A stretch of 64,000 nt of DNA, taken from Meiothermus sp. CFH 77666. GTDB lineage: Bacteria > Deinococcota > Deinococci > Deinococcales > Thermaceae. Made by a program: the position numbers and the translations under genes. Below are positions 47,326 to 56,034 of the stretch, piece by piece. Where the stretch lies: the NCBI RefSeq assembly GCF_017497985.1, contig NZ_JAGDFV010000001.1:62001-126000 (forward strand). Direction: 5' to 3'. Every line of letters starts with the position of its first letter. Positions within the stretch are counted from its first letter, which is position 1. The notes beneath the pieces are model-generated. The model saw only the letters and a list, made by a program, of their open reading frames with translations, was not told the DNA's origin and ran no database searches.

Positions 47326-48786
47326 ATGACACCAGAATGGGTCAAGGATGCCGTTTTTTATCAGATTTTTCCAGACCGTTTTCGCATGGGGGCCGGGCCC
47401 CCGGCCAGCCCAGCACCGGTACAAAGTGGCTTTGAAGCCTGGGACGCCCCCCCCACCTTGCGCGGCTTCAAGGGCGGCAACCTCTGGGGCGTGATCGAGA
47501 AGCTGGACTACATCAAGGAGCAGGGCTTCAACGCACTGTATTTCTGCCCCATTTTTAGCTCTACCGCCAACCACCGCTACCATACCAGCGACTACTTTCA
47601 GGTAGACCCCATGCTGGGCGGAAACGAAGCCTTGCGCAAGCTGGTCGAGGAAGCCCACCGGCGCAACATGCGGGTAATTCTGGATGGGGTCTTTAATCAT
47701 TGCGGGCGGGCCCACTTTGCCTTTCAGCACGTGATGGAAAACGAGGCGGCCTCGCCCTACCGCGAGTGGTTTCACATCTACAAGTTTCCCCTGAACGCCT
47801 ACGCCAGGCACGCCAACTACGCGGCCTGGTGGAACAACCCCGAGCTGCCCAAATTCAATACCGCTAACCCCGAGTGCCGGGCGTATTTGCTGTCCGTGGC
47901 GGAATACTGGTTTCAGTACGGCATTGACGGCTGGCGGCTGGACGTACCCAACGAGATTGACGACGACGAGTTCTGGCGCGAGTTCCGCCGGCGGGTCAAG
48001 GCAAAGAACCCTGAGGCCTACATTGTGGGCGAAATCTGGGACGATGCAAGCCGGTGGCTGCAGGGCGATCAGTTCGATGCGGTGATGAACTACCCGCTGG
48101 GACGGGCCATTCTGGGCTTTGTGGGGGCAGAGGTGCTGGACAAAGACCTGGCAGCCAAGAGTGGCCTGGGGCGGCTGGAAAGCCTGGGGGCCATGGCCTG
48201 CCACCACCGCCTCGAGGAGCTTTTTTGCCGCTACGACTGGGAGATCGTGACCGCCCAAATGAACATCATGACCTCGCACGACACCCCGCGTATTTTTAGC
48301 CTCCTGCGGGGGCAGCTCGAGCGGGTACAACTGGCCTTCGCCATGCTTTTTACCCTGCCCGGAGCGCCCACGGTTTACTATGGCGACGAGATCGGCATGG
48401 CCGGGGGCCACGACCCCGACAACCGCCGGGGCATGATCTGGGATGAGGCCCGCTGGCAAAAGCCCCTGATGCAAACCATTCAACAGATGGCGGCTCTGCG
48501 GCAGTCGCTGCCGGTCTTGCGCCGGGGCCGATACCAGTACCTTTATGCCCAGGATGCCCACCTGGCCTTTGCCCGCACTCAAGGGCAAAGCAGCGTGGTG
48601 GTGACCATAAACGCCTCGCCCGAACGCTGGCGAATCAACATTCCGCTGCACGGCCTCTGGCCCAGGGGAGAGCAGGCCATAGACCTGCTGTCGGGTAAGG
48701 AGGGTCGGTGTGTGGGAGGCTACCTCGAGGATGGCATTTTGGAGCCCTTTTCCCTGGCTGTCTGGCAGACTCTCGAGCAGGTTTGA
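47326..48786 (+). CDS. GH13 alpha-amylase-family glycosidase (neopullulanase/cyclomaltodextrinase type)
   Basis: A 486-residue enzyme acting on alpha-glucans or cyclodextrins. The nucleophile Asp is in DGWRLDVPNE, the acid Glu in VGEIWDD, and the third Asp in MTSHDTPRIFS. The barrel starts directly (WVKDAVFYQIFPDRF), so the N-terminal starch-binding domain of typical neopullulanases is absent. A short C-terminal beta domain follows. There is no signal peptide, so it is cytoplasmic and likely handles imported maltodextrins. GGGAG precedes ATG 47326. Confidence 0.9.
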   Translation: MTPEWVKDAVFYQIFPDRFRMGAGPPASPAPVQSGFEAWDAPPTLRGFKGGNLWGVIEKLDYIKEQGFNALYFCPIFSSTANHRYHTSDYFQVDPMLGGNEALRKLVEEAHRRNMRVILDGVFNHCGRAHFAFQHVMENEAASPYREWFHIYKFPLNAYARHANYAAWWNNPELPKFNTANPECRAYLLSVAEYWFQYGIDGWRLDVPNEIDDDEFWREFRRRVKAKNPEAYIVGEIWDDASRWLQGDQFDAVMNYPLGRAILGFVGAEVLDKDLAAKSGLGRLESLGAMACHHRLEELFCRYDWEIVTAQMNIMTSHDTPRIFSLLRGQLERVQLAFAMLFTLPGAPTVYYGDEIGMAGGHDPDNRRGMIWDEARWQKPLMQTIQQMAALRQSLPVLRRGRYQYLYAQDAHLAFARTQGQSSVVVTINASPERWRINIPLHGLWPRGEQAIDLLSGKEGRCVGGYLEDGILEPFSLAVWQTLEQV

Positions 48787-49067
48787 AGGTTGAAGTGCGA
48801 ATAGGGGGGACATCAGGGCCCTCGCTCCCTCTTACTGAGTACGGCTGCGTCAATGGAACAAGACCATCGAATCCAACAACAAATACACCTGTCATCTGGT
48901 ACGGAATATGGCTAGTGATTGTTGGGGATGGCAGCACTTCGGATTCCTCGGTGCGCCCGGAATGACACTTTTGGCTGGGTTTTTGTGCCGTTCGCGTCAC
49001 CGCTCTGAGTAGCTAGTCTAAATCGCGAGACTGTTTTTGTTTAGAGCAGAACTGATTTTGGTTCATA

Positions 49068-49084
49068 TACTACTTATAGTAGTA
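49068..49084. promoter_or_regulatory. Palindrome in the nrdJ upstream region
   Basis: TACTAC-TTATA-GTAGTA is a perfect 6-bp inverted repeat in AT-rich DNA. A related GTAGTAGTAT lies in the promoter at 49208-. It could be a regulator site; the NrdR consensus is not clearly met. The gap 48787-49288 otherwise shows no gene and is AT-rich from about 49000 on. Confidence 0.35.
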
Positions 49085-49188
49085 ATTCATGAGCATTTCC
49101 CCTATATATTTGAACTAAAGGTATTGTTTTTCCCTCGAGACTTAAAGTATTATGTTTGTATCCTAATCACTGGCTTTTTAGAGACCGC

Positions 49189-49217
49189 TTGTCAAAGCAT
49201 ACAATAGGTAGTAGTAT
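49189..49217 (+). promoter_or_regulatory. Promoter of nrdJ
   Basis: TTGTCA at 49189-49194 and TAGTAT at 49212-49217 are separated by 17 bases. The predicted leader of about 65 bases contains the hairpin AGCCACT-AG-AGTGGCT and a strong GGAGGA ribosome site. Confidence 0.55.
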
Positions 49218-49288
49218 CTAGCGCGGAATCCCCAATATCTTGAGCCACTAGAGTGGCTGGGGAGAACTACTTCAAATTGGAGGACACC

Positions 49289-52200
49289 ATGAATAGCTTC
49301 ACGCCAGCACTTTTTGATGATCACGCCCAGGCCATCGCCAAGCGCCAGTATATGCAACCTGGCGATGGGGACGTATTTGGAATGTTTCGCCGGGTGGCTA
49401 CCTGGGTGGCTTCGCCCGAAAAATCTGAACAGGACAAAGCCTACTGGGGTGAGCAGTTTTACCAGTTGATGGCCTCCAAACGCTTCTGCCCTGGCGGGCG
49501 GGTGCTGGCCGGAGCGGGCACCCAGCACGGCAACGTACTCAACTGCTTTGTACAGGGAGCCACCGACCACGACCCCAGCAGCTTTGATGGGATTCTGGAA
49601 GTAGCGACCAAGCTGGCCCTGGTCACCAAGGTCGGAGGGGGCAACGGGGTCAACCTTGACCCCTATGTCTCGCGCAAGAATGCCGGCCCACGCGGAACCG
49701 TGCGCGGTTTCGCCTACATCTCTGCAGAGCACGCCGACGTAGAAGACTTTATCAAGGGCATGATGCGCCCTCCCATCAACCCCGATGGCGACAAGGAAAA
49801 CATCACCGTGCGCAACTGGACGCGGGTGGTCTACGGCCTTTTGAAGCCCGAACTGGCTGCGCTGGCCCGTCGCAACGGGGTCATGACCGTGCGGGAAAAG
49901 CCCGGCGATGTGCTGATGGTACCGGATGATATGCGCGGCATTATCGAAACGGCTAAAGCCGCGCTGAGCCTGGCGATCAAAGGGCAGGAACCCCATGTGG
50001 ACTTCAGCAGCCTGCGCCCTGAGGGAGCCGAAATCAAGGGCAGCGGGGGTACCAGCAGCGGCCCGGTCAGCTTCCTGGTGGAGATTTACGACAACTTTTT
50101 GGAGTGGGCCAACCTGGGGGCCGAGAAAGCGGGCCCCGTGGCCACCCTGCGCTACGTGTATGCGCCGGTGCTGCGGGTGGTAAGGCAGGGTGGCACCCGC
50201 CGGGGCGCTGGAATGGCCACGCTTGCTATTGACCACCCCGACCTGCTGGACTTCCTGACCGCCAAAGATCTCGACCGCGAGGCCAGTGAGGGTGATATTT
50301 CCACCTTCAACATTTCGATCCTGGTCTCCGAAGCCTTCTGGCAGGTATTGCAGACCGACGGACTGTGGGCGGTTGAACCCTCCGAGGTGCCGGGCAAATA
50401 CTACCCCTACCCGGTGCAAGGCCCCTACAACGGGGTGTTGCCTTACTTACCCGAACGCGCCCAGGACGGCGCCCGCCCCATTCCGGTGTATGGCGGCAAG
50501 GTGCCGGCCAAGTGGCTCTGGCACGAAATTGCCTGGCACGCCTGGGCTACCGGCGAACCCGGTCTGATTTTCGTGGATCGCGTCAATGAGCTTTCGGCCC
50601 TCAAGAACCTGGGGCCCCGCTATCAGATTCGCTCTACCAACCCCTGCGGGGAAATCCCCCTCACGGTGGGCGAGCCCTGCGACCTGGGGGCGATTAACCT
50701 GGCGGCTTATGTAGAAAATGGCGAGTTCAACTATGCCGCTTTCCGCCAGGATGTTCACACCGCTATCCGCTTCCTGGACAACGTGCTGGACGTGAATGTG
50801 TTTGCCCTGGAAGACAACCGTGTTGCCAGCCAGAGTTTGCGCCGTCTGGGGCTTGGGGTAATGGGCCTGGCCGATATGCTCATCAAGATGGGCCTGCCCT
50901 ATTCTTCGGAGGCGGGCCGCCGGGTGGTGGCCCAGGTGATGAACGTCATGCGCGAGGAAGCCATTGCCGAGTCGGAGCGGCTGGGTCAGGAGCGGGGCGT
51001 GTTTCCGCTCTACGAGCAGCACCGGGCGGCCTTCGAGGCGCTGGGCATCCGCCCCCGCCGCAACGTGGCGGTGCTGACAGTGGCCCCCACTGGCACCACC
51101 AGCATGTTGATGGGGGTTTCCAGCGGCATCGAGCCGATGTTCTCTCCCTTCATGTGGCGGCGTATTGGCGGGCAGTACAAGGCATTGCTACACCCCTTGT
51201 TTGTGGAGATGATGGAACAGTTCCCAGCCGAGGGGCGGTTTGCCACTGCCCCCAAAGGAGAGAGAGGGAGCGAGGAAGGTCGGCTGGTCTGGGATTGGGA
51301 TGCCATTATCGAAGCTATTCAAGCCAACCACGGCAGCGTGAAGGGTTTGGAGGGCATTCCCAGCGCTATTAGCAATGTGTTTGAAGGGGCCCACGACGTG
51401 CCGCCGCTGGATCATGTGCGGATGCAAGGGGTAGTACAGACCGCCTTCGACGCCGAGGGCTACGCGGCCAACTCGCTTTCCAAAACCATCAACCTGCCCA
51501 ACCAGGCCACCGTGGAGGATGTGGAGGCGGCCTACACCGAGGCGTACATGACCGGTTGCAAGGGCATTACAGTCTACCGCGATGGCAGCCGCGAATACCA
51601 GGTGCTCTCGGTGAGCAAGGAAGAAAAGAAAACCCAGAATCACAGCGATGAGACGGTGGCTGTACAGCCTGCCCTGTTAGACGTTCCTGTCAGCCCTGCG
51701 GTAGAGCAGGTAGGCCAGCCAACGGTTCGCCCCATCTTTGAGCGCACGGGCCGCCTGGTGGGATACACCGATATGGTCAAACTCACCGCTGCCGACGGCA
51801 CCCGCCGTGGCTTCCTGGTGACGGTGAACATGCAAGGTGAACACCCGGTGGAGGTCATCCTGACCTCGGGCAAAGCAGGCGATGAGGCCAACGCCGACAG
51901 CGAGGCCCTGGGCCGCATCATCTCCAAGGCCCTGCAATACGGTGTACCGGTGGCCGAGCTGGTCAAGACCCTGCGGGGCATCAATGGCGGCCTGTACGGC
52001 AGCTACCAGGGCCGTTTTGTGACCAGCAAGGCCGACCTGATTGCAGTAGCCCTGGAAACCACCAGCAAAATCCAGATTGCCGAAGGCGAGCGCAAAGCCG
52101 CCCAGATGCCCCTGGACGATAACATGGTGCCCCAGGCCATGCAGCGGGCCATGACCGCGCCCATCCAGGCCAGCAAGCAGCACCTGAACGCACCCCTACA

Positions 52201-52324
52201 GAACATCCAACCTGCCAAAACCCATACCGGACTGGGCAGGTGCCCCGAGTGTGGGGACGAGAACCTGGTGCGTGAGGAAGGGTGCATGAAGTGCTACAGC
52301 TGTGGGTATAGCAAGTGCGGTTAG
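49289..52324 (+). CDS. nrdJ: Vitamin B12-dependent (class II) ribonucleotide reductase
   Basis: A 1011-residue NrdJ that makes deoxynucleotides with adenosylcobalamin. Active-site segments include LNCFVQGA, NPCGEIPL with its Cys and Glu, and VAPTGTTSMLMGVSSGIEP. A C-terminal TSCPD-type domain (about residues 840 to 930) is followed by the zinc-ribbon CPECGDENLVREEGCMKCYSCGYSKC with redox Cys. Start ATG 49289 follows GGAGGA. Size and arrangement agree with actinobacterial and Thermus-type NrdJ. No class I or III reductase is present in the window. Confidence 0.95.
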   Translation: MNSFTPALFDDHAQAIAKRQYMQPGDGDVFGMFRRVATWVASPEKSEQDKAYWGEQFYQLMASKRFCPGGRVLAGAGTQHGNVLNCFVQGATDHDPSSFDGILEVATKLALVTKVGGGNGVNLDPYVSRKNAGPRGTVRGFAYISAEHADVEDFIKGMMRPPINPDGDKENITVRNWTRVVYGLLKPELAALARRNGVMTVREKPGDVLMVPDDMRGIIETAKAALSLAIKGQEPHVDFSSLRPEGAEIKGSGGTSSGPVSFLVEIYDNFLEWANLGAEKAGPVATLRYVYAPVLRVVRQGGTRRGAGMATLAIDHPDLLDFLTAKDLDREASEGDISTFNISILVSEAFWQVLQTDGLWAVEPSEVPGKYYPYPVQGPYNGVLPYLPERAQDGARPIPVYGGKVPAKWLWHEIAWHAWATGEPGLIFVDRVNELSALKNLGPRYQIRSTNPCGEIPLTVGEPCDLGAINLAAYVENGEFNYAAFRQDVHTAIRFLDNVLDVNVFALEDNRVASQSLRRLGLGVMGLADMLIKMGLPYSSEAGRRVVAQVMNVMREEAIAESERLGQERGVFPLYEQHRAAFEALGIRPRRNVAVLTVAPTGTTSMLMGVSSGIEPMFSPFMWRRIGGQYKALLHPLFVEMMEQFPAEGRFATAPKGERGSEEGRLVWDWDAIIEAIQANHGSVKGLEGIPSAISNVFEGAHDVPPLDHVRMQGVVQTAFDAEGYAANSLSKTINLPNQATVEDVEAAYTEAYMTGCKGITVYRDGSREYQVLSVSKEEKKTQNHSDETVAVQPALLDVPVSPAVEQVGQPTVRPIFERTGRLVGYTDMVKLTAADGTRRGFLVTVNMQGEHPVEVILTSGKAGDEANADSEALGRIISKALQYGVPVAELVKTLRGINGGLYGSYQGRFVTSKADLIAVALETTSKIQIAEGERKAAQMPLDDNMVPQAMQRAMTAPIQASKQHLNAPLQNIQPAKTHTGLGRCPECGDENLVREEGCMKCYSCGYSKCG

Positions 52325-52333
52325 GCCGGAAGT

Positions 52334-52496
52334 AGGCTCTTATCATTTACCTGGGTATGGTTGTTTCAACCCCTCATCCGGCGACAGCGGTTACCGCGAG
52401 AATAGTTTTATTTGGCAAAAGGAGCACCAAACTTGCCGGCGCTGTCGCCACCCTCTCCCGCAAGGGGAGAGGGAAAGGGGAAAACGATAAAAGCCT
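52334..52496 (+). repeat. Family B repeat, intact 163-bp copy
   Basis: AGGCTCTTATC at 52334-52344 pairs with GATAAAAGCCT at 52486-52496. The interior has inverted pieces CATCCGGCGACAGCGGTTACCG and CCGGCGCTGTCGCCACCCT that can form a large hairpin, and CTCTCCCGCAAGGGGAGAGG. The same sequence in opposite orientation surrounds the IS at 46300. Confidence 0.8.
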
Positions 52497-52546
52497 GGGT
52501 CGGAAACAGAAACTGGGCTGCGGAATGATGTCAACTTTATTTGAAC

Positions 52547-52590
52547 ACGCACCATACCGGTCAACCATATCAACATACTCCTCGTAGAGT
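52547..52590 (+). repeat. Word repeat shared with 32695-32740
   Basis: CGCACCATACCGGTCAACCA and TATCAACATACTCC are partly conserved at 32695-32740. Between here and the lon terminator no gene is visible. Confidence 0.35.
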
Positions 52591-52686
52591 CTCTGGCTGT
52601 GAGCTTTCGGCCTAGGTGTTAAGTGTGGGGATTCATCAACTTGAGTGATAAGTTGAAGTTGTCAGGGGCTTCCAGCCAAACAAGAA

Positions 52687-52714
52687 AGCCCCTCCCTGAC
52701 TTGCGGGAGGGGCT
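52687..52714 (-). terminator. Rho-independent terminator of lon
   Basis: On the minus strand AGCCCCTCCC, an 8-base loop and GGGAGGGGCT form a perfect 10-bp stem followed by TTCTTGTTT. It lies about 12 bases after the lon stop codon. Confidence 0.88.
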
Positions 52715-52726
52715 ATTTTCCGGACT

Positions 52727-55108
52727 CTAGGCGCCTGCGCCGGGCTGCTGGCGGTTGTCGGTGGGTTGCACCACAGGGGGCATGGCGGGCTCGGGTAGCA
52801 GCAGGTACTCCAGCACCTGGCCCACGTCCTCCACCAGTTTGATGTCCAGCCCTTCCAGCACTTCCTTGGGCAGATCCTCGAGCTGCGGCTCATTATCCTT
52901 CGGCAGCACGATTTTGTGGATGCCCGCCTGGTGGGCTGCCAGCAGTTTTTCTTTCACTCCACCAATAGGCATCACCTTGCCGCGCAGGCTGACCTCGCCG
53001 GTCATGGCGATGTCCATGCGGGCCGGACGACGGCTGAGGGCGCTGGCGATGGCGGTGGCCATGGTGATGCCGGCGCTGGGACCGTCCTTGGGGGTGGCGC
53101 CATCGGGGACGTGTACGTGCAGGTCTACCTTGTTGTAGAAGTCCTCGGGCAGGCCGTAAGTCTGGGTGTGCGCCCGCAGGTAGGTGAGGGCGGCCTGGGC
53201 CGACTCCTTCATGACCTCACCAAGTTGGCCGGTGAGCGAGAGTTTGCCGCTGCCGGGAACTGCAGCTACCTCAATGGTGAGCAGGGTACCACCTACCGGC
53301 GTCCAGGCCAGGCCCTGGGCGGTGCCCACCTGGGGCTCGGTTTCGGCTTTGTCGGGGCGGAAACGGGGGATGCCCAGGTAGGTGGGCAGGTCAGATGCGT
53401 CCACCGTGCGCAAGCCTTCCCAGCTTCCCTCGAGCCAGAACTTGGCCCCCTTGCGGGCAATCTTGCCCATCTCGCGCTCGAGGCCCCGCACCCCGGCCTC
53501 GCGGGTGTATTCGTTAATCACCCGCATAATGGCGGCATCGGTCACTTCAATCTTGCCCTCCATGCCAGCTTCCTTGACCTGTTTGGGCCAGAGGTACTGG
53601 CGGGCGATGGCGGCTTTCTCGAGGTTGGTGTAACCCGGAATCTCGATGACCTCCATCCTGTCCAGCAAGGGCCGGGGGATGGTTTGCAGGGTGTTGGCGG
53701 TGGTGATGAAAAAGACCTTGGAAAGGTCGTAGGGCACGTCCAGGTAGTGATCGGTGAAGGTGTTGTTCTGCTCGGGGTCAAGCACTTCCAGCATGGCGCT
53801 CGCAGGGTCGCCGCGCCAGTCTGAGCTCATCTTGTCAATTTCGTCCAGCAGGATAACCGGGTTGACCACCCCCACCTGCTTCATGGCGTGGATCAGCTTG
53901 CCCGGCATGGCCCCAATGTAAGTGCGGCGGTGCCCCCGGATTTCCGCTTCGTCGCGCACCCCACCCAGCGAGATGCGGTGGAACTTGCGGTTCATGCTCC
54001 GGGCGATGCTGCGCCCCAGCGAGGTCTTGCCCACCCCCGGCGGCCCTACCAGTACCAGGATGGGGGCCTTGTTGCGCACCTCCAGGTGGGCGGTCAACTG
54101 ACGCACCGCCAGGTATTCCAGGATGCGCTCCTTGACATCCTTGAGGCCGAAGTGATCCTCGTCCAGAATCTGGCGGGTGTGGGCAATATCCAGCACCTCG
54201 GGGTCGGCTTTGGTCCAGGGAACCTCGGTCAGCCAGTCCAGGTAGGTGCGGGCCACGGTGGCCTCGGGGCTGCCCTGCTGCATGCGCTCGAGGCGATCGA
54301 GCTCCTTGAGGGCCTTGGTCTTGACGGCCTCAGGCATCCCGATTTCTTCGATCTTTTTACGCAGCGCGTCCAGGTCGCTCAGGCCGTCTTCGCCACCGAG
54401 CTCTTTCTGGATGGCTTTCATCTGCTCGCGCAGATAGTACTCACGCTGGTTGGTGTCCATCTGTTCCTTGACCCGCTGAGCCACCCGCTTGTCCAGTTCG
54501 AAGCGCTCCAGATCCCGGCTGAGCAGTTCCAGCACCTTCTTGAGCCGGGCCTCTATATCGGTCAGCTCGAGGATTTCCTGCTTTTCGGCTACCGTCCAGG
54601 TCGCGTGATAGGCGATGGTGTCGGCCAGCATGGCCGGGTCGGTGGTGCCCTTCACGGCCTCGAGCTGGTACCGATCCAGCCGCAGCGACTTGTGGCTGGT
54701 CACGTATTTGTCGAAAGCGTCCTTGAGTTCTTCCACCAGCACACGGGTCACCGCCTCGTCGGCGGGGAATACCTCGGAGTACACCTCACCTCGAGCCCGC
54801 AGGTACGGCCCCGCAATGTAATCCTTGACCTCGGCCCTGGCGCGGGCCTCGACCATCACCTGCAAGGTGCCATCGGGCAGACGCATGGCCTGCTTCACCA
54901 CGGCCTGCACCCCCCATGTGTACAGGTCGTCCTGGGTGGGATCGTCCACTTCCGGGTCGCGCTGAGCTACCAGGAAGATGAGCCGGTCGGCACCCATTGC
55001 TTCCTCGACCGCACGTTTGCTTTTGGCGCGGCCCACGTCTACCGGGGTCGTGGTATGCGGCAGGATAACCGTATTTCGCAGTGGAATGACCGGCAGTTCT
55101 AAGCGCAT
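52727..55108 (-). CDS. lon: ATP-dependent protease Lon
   Basis: A 793-residue AAA+ protease that degrades misfolded proteins. The N-terminal substrate-binding domain ([23 protein letters not shown]) leads to Walker [10 protein letters not shown] near residue 345, Walker [13 protein letters not shown] and the Ser-Lys active site ([12 protein letters not shown] and [10 protein letters not shown]). ATG 55108 is chosen because the Lon domain starts there; the upstream extension to 55144 has no family match. A tail rich in Pro, Gln and Gly closes the protein. A strong terminator follows. Confidence 0.93.
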   Translation of the reverse strand: MRLELPVIPLRNTVILPHTTTPVDVGRAKSKRAVEEAMGADRLIFLVAQRDPEVDDPTQDDLYTWGVQAVVKQAMRLPDGTLQVMVEARARAEVKDYIAGPYLRARGEVYSEVFPADEAVTRVLVEELKDAFDKYVTSHKSLRLDRYQLEAVKGTTDPAMLADTIAYHATWTVAEKQEILELTDIEARLKKVLELLSRDLERFELDKRVAQRVKEQMDTNQREYYLREQMKAIQKELGGEDGLSDLDALRKKIEEIGMPEAVKTKALKELDRLERMQQGSPEATVARTYLDWLTEVPWTKADPEVLDIAHTRQILDEDHFGLKDVKERILEYLAVRQLTAHLEVRNKAPILVLVGPPGVGKTSLGRSIARSMNRKFHRISLGGVRDEAEIRGHRRTYIGAMPGKLIHAMKQVGVVNPVILLDEIDKMSSDWRGDPASAMLEVLDPEQNNTFTDHYLDVPYDLSKVFFITTANTLQTIPRPLLDRMEVIEIPGYTNLEKAAIARQYLWPKQVKEAGMEGKIEVTDAAIMRVINEYTREAGVRGLEREMGKIARKGAKFWLEGSWEGLRTVDASDLPTYLGIPRFRPDKAETEPQVGTAQGLAWTPVGGTLLTIEVAAVPGSGKLSLTGQLGEVMKESAQAALTYLRAHTQTYGLPEDFYNKVDLHVHVPDGATPKDGPSAGITMATAIASALSRRPARMDIAMTGEVSLRGKVMPIGGVKEKLLAAHQAGIHKIVLPKDNEPQLEDLPKEVLEGLDIKLVEDVGQVLEYLLLPEPAMPPVVQPTDNRQQPGAGA

Positions 55109-55303
55109 AAGGTATCTATCTCCTGAGTTCCGCCTGGGGTTCATCGCTCTCTCGGCGGGATGGGAGCGATATATATTCTGATTTTATAGGGTGACGGGGC
55201 ATGGATAGGGTCAAATCTTACACTTAGGCTACTTGAGCCTACCTTACTCAAGGATTGTTTAGCGAATTCTCGAAGTTGTAGCATCTATCGTCCCAAAAGG
55301 CCG

Positions 55304-55519
55304 TTATGGAGCGGGGATGCGCTGGACATCACTGACGTTCCCCAAAATAAGTTCAACCTTCAGGTATTCGCCTGGCTTGGGGGCTGGGTTCAAAAAGGTA
55401 TCCTGAAATCGCACGCGAATGGCGCTGCTGTCCGTTTGTAAGACCACATCATAGAAAACCACTCCATGAATGCTTGCGGTCTGGACTTGCAAAACGGAGC
55501 CTACCAGGGTCTCATACAC
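55304..55519 (-). CDS. Small protein of unknown function (71 aa)
   Basis: The product VLQVQTASIHGVVFYDVVLQTDS-type sequence is beta-rich and ends with a GNVSDVQRIPAP tail. It may be an OB-fold-like protein, but the family is not known to me. GTG 55519 has TAAAAT six bases upstream, the leaderless spacing. It lies 78 bases after the small membrane protein on the same strand. Confidence 0.5.
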   Translation of the reverse strand: MYETLVGSVLQVQTASIHGVVFYDVVLQTDSSAIRVRFQDTFLNPAPKPGEYLKVELILGNVSDVQRIPAP

Positions 55520-55597
55520 AAGCTAATTTTACGACCAGATGACCTTGTTATGGAGTTTTGCCCCCAGCTACTTCTGAAGGGTGCATCTGGTGCTGCT

Positions 55598-55720
55598 TCA
55601 GATGCTGGGCACCATCAAGGCAAAAACCACCAGGAGAGTGGCTGCAATCGTGCCGGTAAGAATGTCCAGTAGCAAGTCGCGGGCAACATTTTTATCGGGA
55701 GTTGTTCGTTTAAGCGCCAT
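55598..55720 (-). CDS. Small single-pass membrane protein (40 aa)
   Basis: A short ORF of 40 codons: MALKRTTPDKNVARDLLLD followed by a hydrophobic helix ILTGTIAATLLVVFALMVP. Codon 1 is six bases after TATACA at 17 bases from TTGACT, so the gene has a near-consensus leaderless promoter. This signal makes it more credible than most ORFs of its length. No homolog is recognised. The C terminus is short, so it may be a membrane peptide that binds a partner. Confidence 0.55.
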   Translation of the reverse strand: MALKRTTPDKNVARDLLLDILTGTIAATLLVVFALMVPSI

Positions 55721-55726
55721 GAAATA

Positions 55727-55755
55727 TGTATATGACAGAATGCCATTTAAGTCAA
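55727..55755 (-). promoter_or_regulatory. Leaderless promoter of the 40-aa membrane protein
   Basis: On the minus strand TTGACT and TATACA are separated by 17 bases, and ATG 55720 follows the -10 after six bases. Confidence 0.55.
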
Positions 55756-55875
55756 GACATAACAGAGGAGCTGGGTTTCATTTTTGACACAATTTTCGCA
55801 CCTCAAAAAAGAGCTGTTTGGGAATTCATTCACGGCTTTGCATAAAGCAATGCCTTCTGGCTGGAAAACACGTGC

Positions 55876-55905
55876 TTGACAACGTTGTAAACTGGCCCGT
55901 ATATT
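55876..55905 (+). promoter_or_regulatory. Promoter of the preT operon with palindromic operator on the -35 box
   Basis: TTGACA (55876-55881) and TATATT (55900-55905) are separated by 18 bases. ACAACGTTGT at 55879-55888 is a perfect palindrome that extends to TTgACAACGTTGTaAA at 55876-55891 with one mismatched pair. Its position over the -35 box predicts repression, for example by a LacI or GntR-type regulator not in this window. Confidence 0.55.
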
Positions 55906-55952
55906 CCTGTTAGCAAAAACCAACTGGGTTAAATCGGCTCCCGTGAGGGCAC

Positions 55953-56003
55953 GAACCGTCTTAGTGATCAATCACCGAGAGGGTTTTTGCCCTTTATTTT
56001 TGG
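55953..56003 (+). promoter_or_regulatory. Structured leader before preT, possible attenuator
   Basis: AGGGCA near 55954 pairs with TGCCCT near 55988-55993, ahead of TTATTTTTGG. GTGAT-CA-ATCAC is a small palindrome between them. This resembles an attenuator hairpin, but the stem is weak. Confidence 0.3.
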
Positions 56004-56034
56004 CGAAAAGCCTCATCCCGATAAAGGAGGAAGC

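Noticed and set aside
47278-48813. 511-codon open frame on the minus strand opposite the GH13 gene
   Set aside because: Antisense shadow; catalytic motifs of GH13 are on the other strand.
49068-49084. NrdR box assignment for the palindrome before nrdJ
   Set aside because: The sequence does not fit the NrdR consensus well and NrdR normally has two boxes. It is left as an unassigned palindrome.
48787-49288. Cobalamin riboswitch before nrdJ
   Set aside because: The conserved B12 box was not found. The GCCACT seen is one arm of a small hairpin and is not enough.
53888-55102. 404-codon open frame opposite lon
   Set aside because: Antisense shadow of the Lon protease gene.
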